Positions 52,245 to 59,365 of a stretch of DNA of 64,000 bases are shown piece by piece; the stretch's first letter is position 1; every line of letters begins with the position of its first letter. The DNA is from Streptomyces sp. RFCAC02 (GTDB lineage Bacteria; Actinomycetota; Actinomycetes; Streptomycetales; Streptomycetaceae), in assembly GCF_004193175.1 (NCBI RefSeq), contig NZ_SAUH01000001.1, forward strand, positions 4,187,501 through 4,251,500, given 5' to 3'. The translations under genes and the position numbers were made by a program. The notes under the pieces were generated by a model that did no database searches, was not told the DNA's origin, and saw nothing but the letters and a program-made list of their open reading frames with translations.

Positions 52245-52290
52245 CTCTCTGTGCCATCGCGCCGCGCGCCGTCGCGATCGTCGTCGTTCA

Positions 52291-52325
52291 CGAGCCCCGA
52301 CCCGGGTCACCCGGGCCGGGGCTCG
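52291..52325 (+). terminator. tmRNA terminator
   Basis: 16-bp inverted repeat (arms 52291-52306 and 52310-52325) with one mismatch and a TCA loop, 47 bases after the mature tmRNA end. Confidence 0.8.
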
Positions 52326-52382
52326 CGTGTCTCATCCCCCGGACAGGCGCGGTGGGTCATGGGCTCCCGGCGGCACGGGGGG

Positions 52383-52388
52383 TAGGGT
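52383..52388 (+). promoter_or_regulatory. -10 box of leaderless penicillin-binding protein gene
   Basis: TAGGGT ends six bases before the ATG at 52395; no ribosome-binding site is seen. Confidence 0.5.
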
Positions 52389-52394
52389 CGCGCC

Positions 52395-54332
52395 ATGGGT
52401 AACGACGCACCGGGGGCCGACGCCGAACGGCAGCCCGGCAGTTGGCGCACGTACCGGACAAAAGCCATAGCGGGCGCGGTCGTTGTGACGGTGCTCGCGG
52501 TGGTCGCGGTGCTGTTCCTGCGCGGGAGCGGATCGGACGACAGCGGCGGCGACGCCTCAGCGGAGGCCGAGAGGTTCCTCGACGCCTGGGCCGCCGGTGA
52601 TCTCGACGCAGCGGCGCGCCTCACCGACGATCCGGAGTCCGCCGCGTCACTGCTGGAGTCGGTCCAGGACAACATGCGGCCCGAGTCCGTCGCGTTCGAC
52701 CTGACCGGGGAGCCGGGTGACGCCGAGGGCGACGGGCTGCCGGCCGGCGCGGTCGGCGTGCCGTTCACCGCCACGTTCACGCTGCAGGGCATCGGCGAGT
52801 GGAGCTACGGCTCGACGGCCGTCCTCGTGCCCGACCCCGACGGCGGCCCGGACGGCGACGACGGCTGGACCGTCGCGTGGGGCTCCGACCTCGTCCACCC
52901 CGAACTGGCCGAAGGGCAGACCCTCGTGCTGTCCGTGGACGGCCCCGAGCGCGCTCCCGTGCTCGCCGCGGACGGCAGCCAGCTCGCCGGCCCGGCCACC
53001 GTCTGGGACATCAGCGTGTGGCCCGAGCGGCTCACCGACCCGGAGGCCGCCTGGGAGGCGCTGGAGGCGCTGGACGTCGGCATCGACACCGGCGCGCTCG
53101 CCGACCGGGTGGAGGCGGCCGAGCCGGACCAGGCCGTCGCCGTCGTCTCGCTGCGGGACGCCGCCTTCCGGGAGCACGAGGAGGAGCTGCGGGCCGTGCC
53201 CGGGCTCCAGTCCACCGAGACGACCCGGTCGCTCGCGCTGGCCGCGCGTCCGCTCGTCGGCTCGATCGACGACGCCGGAACCGGCGTCTCCGGCCTCCAG
53301 GAACGGTACGACGAGCAGCTCGCCGGCTCCCCGTCCGCCGCCGTCGTCATCGCCGACCGCGAGTCGGGCGACGCCGTGGACACCCTGTACACGCAGGAGG
53401 GCGGCGAGCCGGGGACGCCGGTGCGGACCACGATCGACCCGGCCGTGCAGCGGGCCGCCGAGGAGGCGCTCGGCGCGGTCGACCGGACGGGCGCGCTGGT
53501 CGCCGTCCAGCCCTCCACGGGCCATGTGCTGGCGGCGGCCGACTGGCCGCAGGACGACTTCAACCGGTCCTTCCTCGGGCAGCTCGCGCCGGGTTCCACG
53601 TTCAAGGTCATCACCTCGGCGGCGCTCCTGGAGGGCGGCACCGCGCCCGACGACGTGCTCGGCTGCCCGGAGGAGGTCGTCGTGAACGGCCAGCGGTTCG
53701 AGAACCAGGGCGGGTTCTCGCTGGGCGCCGACACCACGCTGCACGACGCGTTCACCGCCTCCTGCAACACCGCGTTCATCGGCAACCGCGACCTCATCGA
53801 CCCCGGGACGCTGCCCGAGACGGCCCAGGCGTTCGGCATCGGCGGCGAGTGGAGCGTCGGCGCGGCCAGCTTCGACGGCGCCGTGCCCGCCCCCGAGAAC
53901 GACAACGCGCTCGCCGCCGCCCTCATCGGACAGGGCCGCGTCCAGGCCAGCCCGCTCGTGATGGCGTCGGTCGCCGCCACCGTCGCCGAGGGGACCTTCC
54001 ACCAGCCGGTGCTGGTGCCCGACGCCGTGACCGAGCCGTACGAGGCGCCCGCCGCCCTCGGCGACGAGACCGTCGCCGCCCTGCGCACGATGATGCGGGA
54101 CACGGTCACGGAGGGCAGCGCGAGCGCGCTGCGCGACGTGCCGGGGGAGCCGGCCGCGAAGACCGGTACCGCCGAGTTCGACGCGGACGGGGACGGGGAG
54201 ACGTCCACCAACGCCTGGATGATCGGCTACCTCGGCGAGGGCGACCTCGCGTTCGCCGTCGTCCTGGAGGACGGCGGGTCGGGCGGCTCGGACGCCGGGC
54301 CGGTCGCCGCCGCGTTCCTGAACGCCCTGTGA
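52395..54332 (+). CDS. Class B penicillin-binding protein with MecA_N domain
   Basis: 645 residues. One N-terminal helix (AIAGAVVVTVLAVVAVLFL) is followed by an NTF2-like MecA_N domain (about 50-160, AERFLDAWAAGDLDAAARLTDD). The transpeptidase domain has the active-site Ser401 in GSTFK, SCN (456-458) and KTG (589-591). It crosslinks peptidoglycan outside the membrane; the MecA-type N-terminus is shared with low-affinity, beta-lactam-tolerant enzymes, but resistance cannot be inferred from sequence. It is convergent with the LuxR pair, 10 bp apart. Confidence 0.92.
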   Translation: MGNDAPGADAERQPGSWRTYRTKAIAGAVVVTVLAVVAVLFLRGSGSDDSGGDASAEAERFLDAWAAGDLDAAARLTDDPESAASLLESVQDNMRPESVAFDLTGEPGDAEGDGLPAGAVGVPFTATFTLQGIGEWSYGSTAVLVPDPDGGPDGDDGWTVAWGSDLVHPELAEGQTLVLSVDGPERAPVLAADGSQLAGPATVWDISVWPERLTDPEAAWEALEALDVGIDTGALADRVEAAEPDQAVAVVSLRDAAFREHEEELRAVPGLQSTETTRSLALAARPLVGSIDDAGTGVSGLQERYDEQLAGSPSAAVVIADRESGDAVDTLYTQEGGEPGTPVRTTIDPAVQRAAEEALGAVDRTGALVAVQPSTGHVLAAADWPQDDFNRSFLGQLAPGSTFKVITSAALLEGGTAPDDVLGCPEEVVVNGQRFENQGGFSLGADTTLHDAFTASCNTAFIGNRDLIDPGTLPETAQAFGIGGEWSVGAASFDGAVPAPENDNALAAALIGQGRVQASPLVMASVAATVAEGTFHQPVLVPDAVTEPYEAPAALGDETVAALRTMMRDTVTEGSASALRDVPGEPAAKTGTAEFDADGDGETSTNAWMIGYLGEGDLAFAVVLEDGGSGGSDAGPVAAAFLNAL

Positions 54333-54342
54333 CGCCGGCGCG

Positions 54343-55359
54343 TCAGTCCAGCCAGCCCCGCAGGACCGCAGCCGCGCCCGCCTGGAACCGGTTGCCGGCG
54401 TCCAGGCGGGCCATGAGCGCGGCGACCGTACGGCTCACGGAGCGTTGCGAGAGCCCGAGGAGCCGGGCGATCTCCTCGTTCGTACGGCCCTCGGCGAGCA
54501 GGTGGAGCACCTCGCGCTCCGTACCGGACGGACCGGAGACGCACGGTGTCTCCGCATGCTCGGCGACGTCCGTGCCGTCCGCCCAGCACTGGTCGAACAC
54601 CCGGGAGACATAGGCGAGGATCGCCGGATCCCGGACGATCGCCACGCCCGCGCCGGTGTCCTCCTGGTCGATCGGCAGGACGGCGCACTCGCGGTCGTAG
54701 ATCTGCATCCGGGCGGGCAGCGTGCTGCTCGAGCGCACCTCCGCCCCGGCGGACGCGATGCGCCGCATGTACTGGAGGGTCGCGCGGTGACGGCGCGCGG
54801 TGTGCTGGAACAGCGCCCTGATGCGCACCCCCCGCGCGAGCAGGTCGAGGTCGAGCGGGGTGGCGAACCGGATGCCGGCCTCACTCTGCCCGCCGCCCGG
54901 CACGAGCACGTCGAGCGTGCCGGCGCAGGTGCGCACCAGGTCGTCCACGACGGCGCGGATGTTGTCGATCCCGGCGACGTTCTCGATGCTGCTCCTGATC
55001 GACCGGAGGCTGCGGGCCTCCACGTAGTCGCCGGAGAGGGCGAGGAGCTGCTCGCGTGTCGCCGCCATGGCGATGCGCTTCTCCAGGATCTCCTGCTCGA
55101 CCGGGGCGAGGAGGTGGTCGGCGGCCGACTCGGGGTCGATCGCGACCCAGCCGCCGCTGGGGGAGCGCTGGAGCAGGCCGAGCGCGAGCAGCCGCACCTC
55201 CGCGCGGGCCGCCTCCTCCGGCGTGAGCCCCGCGCGGGCCGCCAGCCGGGACAGGCCGTCCGTCGGGTTGGTGACACGCAGTTGGTAGACGCGGAGGATG
55301 TCGGCGTCCAGCTCCCGTTCGCCGTCCGCGCCCTCGCCGCTCGTCATCCCGCCGTCCAC
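54343..55359 (-). CDS. TrmB-like/LuxR-type regulator 1
   Basis: 338 residues from a GTG at 55359; ATG 55347 is also possible. The N-terminal TrmB-like winged helix (about 20-85, VYQLRVTNPTDGLSRLAARAG) is followed by a PLD-like effector region ending near AVLPIDQEDTGAGVAIVRDP. The C-terminal LuxR helix-turn-helix has GTEREVLHLLAEGRTNEEIA and LGLSQRSVSRTVAALM. It is a close paralogue of the next gene, sharing most blocks including the terminal RFQAG...GWL. Second gene of a two-gene minus-strand operon. The middle domain may sense a ligand; none is known. Confidence 0.85.
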   Translation of the reverse strand: MDGGMTSGEGADGERELDADILRVYQLRVTNPTDGLSRLAARAGLTPEEAARAEVRLLALGLLQRSPSGGWVAIDPESAADHLLAPVEQEILEKRIAMAATREQLLALSGDYVEARSLRSIRSSIENVAGIDNIRAVVDDLVRTCAGTLDVLVPGGGQSEAGIRFATPLDLDLLARGVRIRALFQHTARRHRATLQYMRRIASAGAEVRSSSTLPARMQIYDRECAVLPIDQEDTGAGVAIVRDPAILAYVSRVFDQCWADGTDVAEHAETPCVSGPSGTEREVLHLLAEGRTNEEIARLLGLSQRSVSRTVAALMARLDAGNRFQAGAAAVLRGWLD

Positions 55360-55370
55360 GGAGCCGCCGT

Positions 55371-56351
55371 TCAGGACAGCCAGCCGCTCTGCGCGGCCCG
55401 CACACCGGCCTGGAAGCGGCTCTCCGCCTCAAGGCGCTCCATCAGACGCGCGACGATGCGGCTCACCGAGCGCGGTGACATGCCCATCTGGTGCGCTATC
55501 GCCTCGTCCTTCTTGCCCGTCGCCATGAGGAGGAGCACCTCGCGCTCCACTCCCGTGGGTTCACGGCCGGCCTTCTGCCCGTCGTCGGCGAAGTCCAGCG
55601 CGCGGTCCCAGTAGTGCTCGAAGAGCTGCTTGAGGAACGTGAGCACCGCCGGGTCGCGCACGATCGCCACGCCCGCCCCCGTCTCCAGCGGATCGATGGG
55701 CAGGACGGCGCAGTTGTCGTAGATGAGCATCCGGGTCGGCAGGACGCTGGTGCTGCGGACCTGGCCGCCCGCGCCGGCCAGGGTGGCGGCGTAGACGGCG
55801 GTCGCGCGATGGCTCCTGGCCGCGTGCTGGAACAGGGAGCGCATCCTGATGCCGCGCGAGAGCAGTTCCATGTCGACGGCGACGGCCGCCCGCAGCGACG
55901 CGTCGGGCTGGGCGCCGCCCGGCACCAGCGAGTCGAGGGATTTGGCGCAGGTGCGGCCCAGATCCTCGATGACGGCGCGGATGTTGTCCAGGCCCTCGAC
56001 AATCTCGATACTGCTCTTGACCGACCGCAGGCTGCGGGCCTCCAGGTAGTCGCCGGACAGGGCGTGGAGCCGGGCGCGGGTGGCCGCCATGGCGATCCTG
56101 CGCTCCATGATCTCCTGCTCCACCGGCGCGAGCAGCGCGTCGGCAGCGCTCTCGGGGCTGATGGCGACCCGGCCGCCACTGGGGGAGGGACGCAGCAGCC
56201 CCAGTGCGGAGAGCCGGGACTCGGCGTTGGCCACGTCCTCGGGCGTGAGGCCGGCGCGGGCCGCGATGCGCGCGATCGAATCCGTGGGATGGATCACACG
56301 GAGTCGGTAGACTCGGGCCGCCGTCGCGTCTATTTTGCCGGTTTCGCTCAC
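55371..56351 (-). CDS. TrmB-like/LuxR-type regulator 2
   Basis: 326 residues. Same plan as the following gene: TrmB-like N-terminus (VYRLRVIHPTDSIARIAARAG), central region (SRGIRMRSLFQHAARSHRAT, AVLPIDPLETGAGVAIVRDP), and C-terminal LuxR helix-turn-helix (GVEREVLLLMATGKKDEAIA, MGMSPRSVSRIVARLM). No receiver domain and no autoinducer-binding LuxR domain. The 11-bp gap to its paralogue implies co-transcription. It is divergent from the secreted-peptide gene over 161 bp, so it probably controls that promoter. Confidence 0.85.
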   Translation of the reverse strand: MSETGKIDATAARVYRLRVIHPTDSIARIAARAGLTPEDVANAESRLSALGLLRPSPSGGRVAISPESAADALLAPVEQEIMERRIAMAATRARLHALSGDYLEARSLRSVKSSIEIVEGLDNIRAVIEDLGRTCAKSLDSLVPGGAQPDASLRAAVAVDMELLSRGIRMRSLFQHAARSHRATAVYAATLAGAGGQVRSTSVLPTRMLIYDNCAVLPIDPLETGAGVAIVRDPAVLTFLKQLFEHYWDRALDFADDGQKAGREPTGVEREVLLLMATGKKDEAIAHQMGMSPRSVSRIVARLMERLEAESRFQAGVRAAQSGWLS

Positions 56352-56420
56352 GCTCTTCTTCCCCGAACGCCGTCGGCCAGCCCCATGGCGTCAACCTGAC
56401 AGGCGAGATGATGCCACAGC

Positions 56421-56458
56421 GACTCTATCGACTTCGGTGTGAAAGCTCGTGAGAGTGA
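56421..56458. promoter_or_regulatory. Candidate operator between regulators and peptide gene
   Basis: GACTCT (56421-56426) and AGAGTG (56453-56458) form the outer arms of an imperfect inverted repeat. An inner CGACTTC...GAAAGCTCG palindrome lies at 56429-56449. It sits in the middle of the 161-bp divergent gap, a natural site for the LuxR-type proteins. On the plus strand CTGACA (about 56,397) is followed by no convincing -10. Confidence 0.3.
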
Positions 56459-56512
56459 TGGCGCCAGCATGCCACTCATGGTCGCCGATGTGGACACGGA
56501 AGAGGGAATCCC

Positions 56513-56641
56513 GTGAAGAAGTTCGTTCTCAGCCTCGCCGCCGCGTTCCTGATCGTCGGTGCGTCCTCCGGAATCGCCGCCGCCGACACGGTCGACTCCG
56601 CCGCGGACACGCTCGCCCCGGCCAGCAGCGTCTGGGCCTGA
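56513..56641 (+). CDS. 42-residue secreted peptide
   Basis: GTG start at 56513 with GGAAGAGGGAA about five bases upstream. MKK, then a hydrophobic core (FVLSLAAAFLIVGASSG), then AAA gives a clear signal peptide. Cleavage after about residue 24 leaves DTVDSAADTLAPASSVWA, 18 residues, acidic and ending in Trp-Ala. No Cys, so no lanthipeptide or disulfide. It lies 59 bp upstream of the ATP-grasp gene on the same strand and divergent from two LuxR-type regulators. A signalling peptide or a modified precursor is inferred; I do not recognise the family. Confidence 0.7.
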   Translation: MKKFVLSLAAAFLIVGASSGIAAADTVDSAADTLAPASSVWA

Positions 56642-56700
56642 CGGGCACGTCCCGGGCGCGGACTGCCCCGGAACGGCACGACGGACAAGGAGGCGGCACG

Positions 56701-58011
56701 ATGACGCCCCAGGCACCCCTGGCGGTACTGCTCAGCCCCCGCCCCGCGGTCGTCGCGGCCGCGCGCCGCGCCGGCGCGCGCACCCTCGTGCTCGCCCCCG
56801 ACCTGTCGGCCCCGGACATGCGGGAGTCCGCCGCGGCCGCCGACGCGTCACTCACCGTCGAATGGCGCGACCACCCGCGGCTGATGATGGCCGTCGGCCA
56901 TCTCGCCGACCTGCCGGCCAGAGCCGCCGTCCTCGGCTTCGCCGAACGGTCGGCCCTGGCCGCGGCCCGCGCCAACGAGGCGCTCAGGTTCCCCGGCAAC
57001 CCCCATGCCGCCGTCGCGTATCTGACGGACAAGGCCGCGCTGCGCGGGAAGGTCAACCAGCTCACCGGTGCCCCCGTCCGGTTCGAGCGGTGCGACCGCG
57101 CGGCGCATCTGGTCCCCGTCGCCGAACGCGTCGGCTTCCCCTGCGTGGCCAAGCCACGCACCGGTTCCGGCGGCCAGGACGTCCACCTGCTGCGCGACGC
57201 GGCGGACGCGGCGCTCCTGGCCGCCGAACTGGCTCCCGAACCCGCCCTGATCGTCGAGGAGTTCCTCGACGGACCGGAGTACAGCGCGGAGGCGCTCTCG
57301 GTGGCGGGCCGGCACACCGTCCTGGCGGTCACCAGGAAACACCCGCCGTCGCCCGACGGCACCCACGCCGGCGGCTACGACCTGCCCGCCGCGCTCGACC
57401 CGGCGGCGGAGGAGGACATCCACCGCCTCGTCACCGCCACGCTCACCGCGGCGGGCCAGCGCAGCGGCCTGTCGCAGACCGAGGTCGTCCGCACGGCGGA
57501 CGGCCCGCGGCTGATCGAGTCCCACGCCCACCCCGGCGACCCGTGCGTCGCCGCGCTGGTGCGCGCCGCCACCGGCACGGACCTGTACGCCGTCGCGATC
57601 GCCGCCGCGCTCGGCCTGCCCGCGCCGCCACCGGCGCGGACGGACACCGCCGCGCGGGGCCGCTGCGCCGGCGTACGGTTCCCGCTGCTGCCGCCCGGCC
57701 TGCTGACGGCCGTGCACGGCGTGGCGGAGGCCCGCGCCCTGCCCGGGATCACGGAGGTCGAGATCACCGTGCCCGAGGGCAGCCATGTTCCGGAGACCAC
57801 CAGCCGGGTCGCCGGACATGGGCGGGTCGCCGCCGTCGCCGACACCGCGTACGAGCTGGAGGCCCTGCTGCGCAAGGCCGTCGACACCCTCTCACCGGCC
57901 GTCGCGCCGCCGCCCGCGGCGCCCGGCCGGGCGGCTCACCCGTCCGCCCCCGGCAGCGGCCCGGACCCGGGACCCGCCGCCGTGAAGGAGGAGGAGCACA
58001 CTGCAGCCTGA
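56701..58011 (+). CDS. ATP-grasp ligase-like enzyme
   Basis: 436 residues from the ATG at 56701, with AAGGAGG seven bases upstream. Pre-ATP-grasp region at 1-110. The ATP-grasp core has KAALRGKVNQLTGAPV, FPCVAKPRTGSGGQDV (P-loop-like) and LIVEEFLDGPEYSAEALS. The metal-binding end reads LIESHAHPGDPCVAALV, where many relatives have E-x-N-P-R-x-G-G; the E..H.H.GDP form is unusual. The enzymes join a carboxylate to an amine or thiol via an acyl-phosphate. The last 40 residues are Pro/Ala-rich. The stop overlaps the DUF1015 gene. Substrates unknown. Confidence 0.85.
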   Translation: MTPQAPLAVLLSPRPAVVAAARRAGARTLVLAPDLSAPDMRESAAAADASLTVEWRDHPRLMMAVGHLADLPARAAVLGFAERSALAAARANEALRFPGNPHAAVAYLTDKAALRGKVNQLTGAPVRFERCDRAAHLVPVAERVGFPCVAKPRTGSGGQDVHLLRDAADAALLAAELAPEPALIVEEFLDGPEYSAEALSVAGRHTVLAVTRKHPPSPDGTHAGGYDLPAALDPAAEEDIHRLVTATLTAAGQRSGLSQTEVVRTADGPRLIESHAHPGDPCVAALVRAATGTDLYAVAIAAALGLPAPPPARTDTAARGRCAGVRFPLLPPGLLTAVHGVAEARALPGITEVEITVPEGSHVPETTSRVAGHGRVAAVADTAYELEALLRKAVDTLSPAVAPPPAAPGRAAHPSAPGSGPDPGPAAVKEEEHTAA

Positions 58012-59023
58012 CCTGTTCCCCGCGCTGGTCCCGCCAGGGACCCCGGCCCCACGGACAGATCTGCTCCTCCCCTTCCACGGTGTCCTCACGCGGCCGCCGG
58101 GACCGCCCGCCTACTGGGTCCTGGAACGCCGCGACGCCGCCGGCGCCGTCGAACAGCGCGGCATCGTCGGCGCGCTGAGCCTGCACGGCGTCGAGACCGG
58201 CCACGTCCTGCGCCACCAGCAGGTCGGCGAGCCGCAGGTGTCCATCCAGGCCCGCGTGCTGCGGGAACGCGGCGGCGGCATCGAACCGCTCCTGCTCGCC
58301 GCCCCCGACTTCGGCGCGTTCGAGCCCTGCGTCGAGCAGACGGTGCGCGGCCGCCCCGACCAGGAACTGGCCGCCCCGGACGGGGGCACGCAACTGCTGT
58401 GGGCCTGCGACCCGGGGTGGACGGCCGATCCGCCGGCCCTGCCGCCCGTCCTGCTCGCCGACGGACACCACCGCCTGGAGGCCGCCCGCCGCCTGTACCG
58501 CGCCCACCCCGGGGCGGTCGCCGACCGGCTGCCCGCGCTCGTCGTGGACCACCGGCGGTACCCCCTCCGGCTGTCCGCCACGCACCGCGTCGTACCCGGG
58601 CTCGACCTCGACCGCGCCCTGCCGGCCGCCACGCGCATCGCCCGGGTGGAGGAACGGCCGCCGGGCCGGGGAACGGCGCCGCGGGCCGGGACGTACCTGC
58701 TGACCGGGGGCGGCCGGGCGTTCACCCTCTCGGAGATCTCCCCGGCGGCGCTCGCCGGACGGCTGCGCGCCCTGCCGCCGGAATGGGTGGAACTGCCCGC
58801 GGCGATCAGCGACCACGTCATCCTGCCCGCGCTCTGCGAGGCCCAGGGCATCCGCCCGGACGTCCGCTACACGGCGGCCCTGCCCGGCCCGGGAGAGGTC
58901 GGTCTCGTCCTGCCGCCGCCCACGTGGGAGCAGATCTGGGCGGGCGCCGCGAGCGGCACCGGCATGCCGCCGAAGAGCACCTGCCTCGGCCCCGTCCCGC
59001 TGCCCGGCGGCTGGGGCGCCTAG
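58001..59023 (+). CDS. DUF1015 family protein with CTG start
   Basis: 340 residues from CTG at 58001, nine bases after AAGGAGG. The in-frame TGA at 57983-57985 and the family-like N-terminus (LQPDLFPALVPPGTPAP) leave no canonical start until a GTG at 58238, which would lose 79 conserved residues. DUF1015 proteins carry a DGHHR motif, here LLADGHHRLEAARRLY, as in ParB/SerK-fold kinases that phosphorylate free serine. The end has ...VGLVLPPPTWEQIWAGAASG, then MPPKSTCLGP, typical of the family. It overlaps the ATP-grasp gene by 11 bases. A role modifying a small substrate with that ligase is inferred. The TAG stop is part of a MITE target duplication. Confidence 0.8.
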   Translation: MQPDLFPALVPPGTPAPRTDLLLPFHGVLTRPPGPPAYWVLERRDAAGAVEQRGIVGALSLHGVETGHVLRHQQVGEPQVSIQARVLRERGGGIEPLLLAAPDFGAFEPCVEQTVRGRPDQELAAPDGGTQLLWACDPGWTADPPALPPVLLADGHHRLEAARRLYRAHPGAVADRLPALVVDHRRYPLRLSATHRVVPGLDLDRALPAATRIARVEERPPGRGTAPRAGTYLLTGGGRAFTLSEISPAALAGRLRALPPEWVELPAAISDHVILPALCEAQGIRPDVRYTAALPGPGEVGLVLPPPTWEQIWAGAASGTGMPPKSTCLGPVPLPGGWGA

Positions 59024-59182
59024 GGTCTGTCCGGCGGGTCTTGGCGCGGCTCGCGGCGTCGGATGCGGTGCATCGCAAGGCGCCGGATCGCAGCTCATAC
59101 CCGACCGTATTCGTGCGATACGGCAACGCAGCGAGGTGCCGTAGCCGGCGTCGCGAGACAGGCAAGACCCGCCGGACAGGCC
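59024..59182. mobile_element. 159-bp MITE-like element
   Basis: Terminal inverted repeats of 20 bp (GGTCTGTCCGGCGGGTCTTG at 59024-59043, its complement with one mismatch at 59163-59182), with weaker symmetry inside. Flanking CTAG duplications at 59020-59023 and 59183-59186 mark a 4-bp target duplication of YTAR type, as made by IS5-family transposases. No coding capacity; it must have been moved by a transposase encoded elsewhere. The left CTAG includes the TAG stop codon of the DUF1015 gene. Confidence 0.75.
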
Positions 59183-59186
59183 CTAG

Positions 59187-59365
59187 GGTCCGGCCGGCCG
59201 CGGGGCTCACCGCGGCGGGCGCCGTCGCGTGAGCACAGGGTTGCGCCCGTGTCACGTCCGGCCATCCGCGGCGAAACGCGCCGCTCCTACGGTCGTGCAC
59301 ATGACCCCGCCCGCCCCCGTCCGGGCGGCGCGGACGACGAGTGAAGCGACCCGCCGGAGGCGCCC
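59187..59365. promoter_or_regulatory. narK upstream region
   Basis: No gene is seen. A weak GlnR-like arrangement, GTCAC near 59,251 and GAAAC near 59,273, is 17 bases apart but lacks the matching middle half-site. GGAGG at 59,356 is the narK ribosome-binding site. Confidence 0.35.

Noticed and set aside
56513..56641. Lanthipeptide or other classic RiPP precursor
   Set aside because: No Cys, a Sec signal peptide instead of a typical leader, and no dehydratase, cyclase or radical-SAM gene nearby. ATP-grasp modification (graspetide type) would need a different core with Thr/Ser and Asp/Glu ring pattern that is not obvious here.
59245..59280. GlnR box upstream of narK
   Set aside because: Only two half-sites fit and the middle one is missing, unlike the good box before nnaR.
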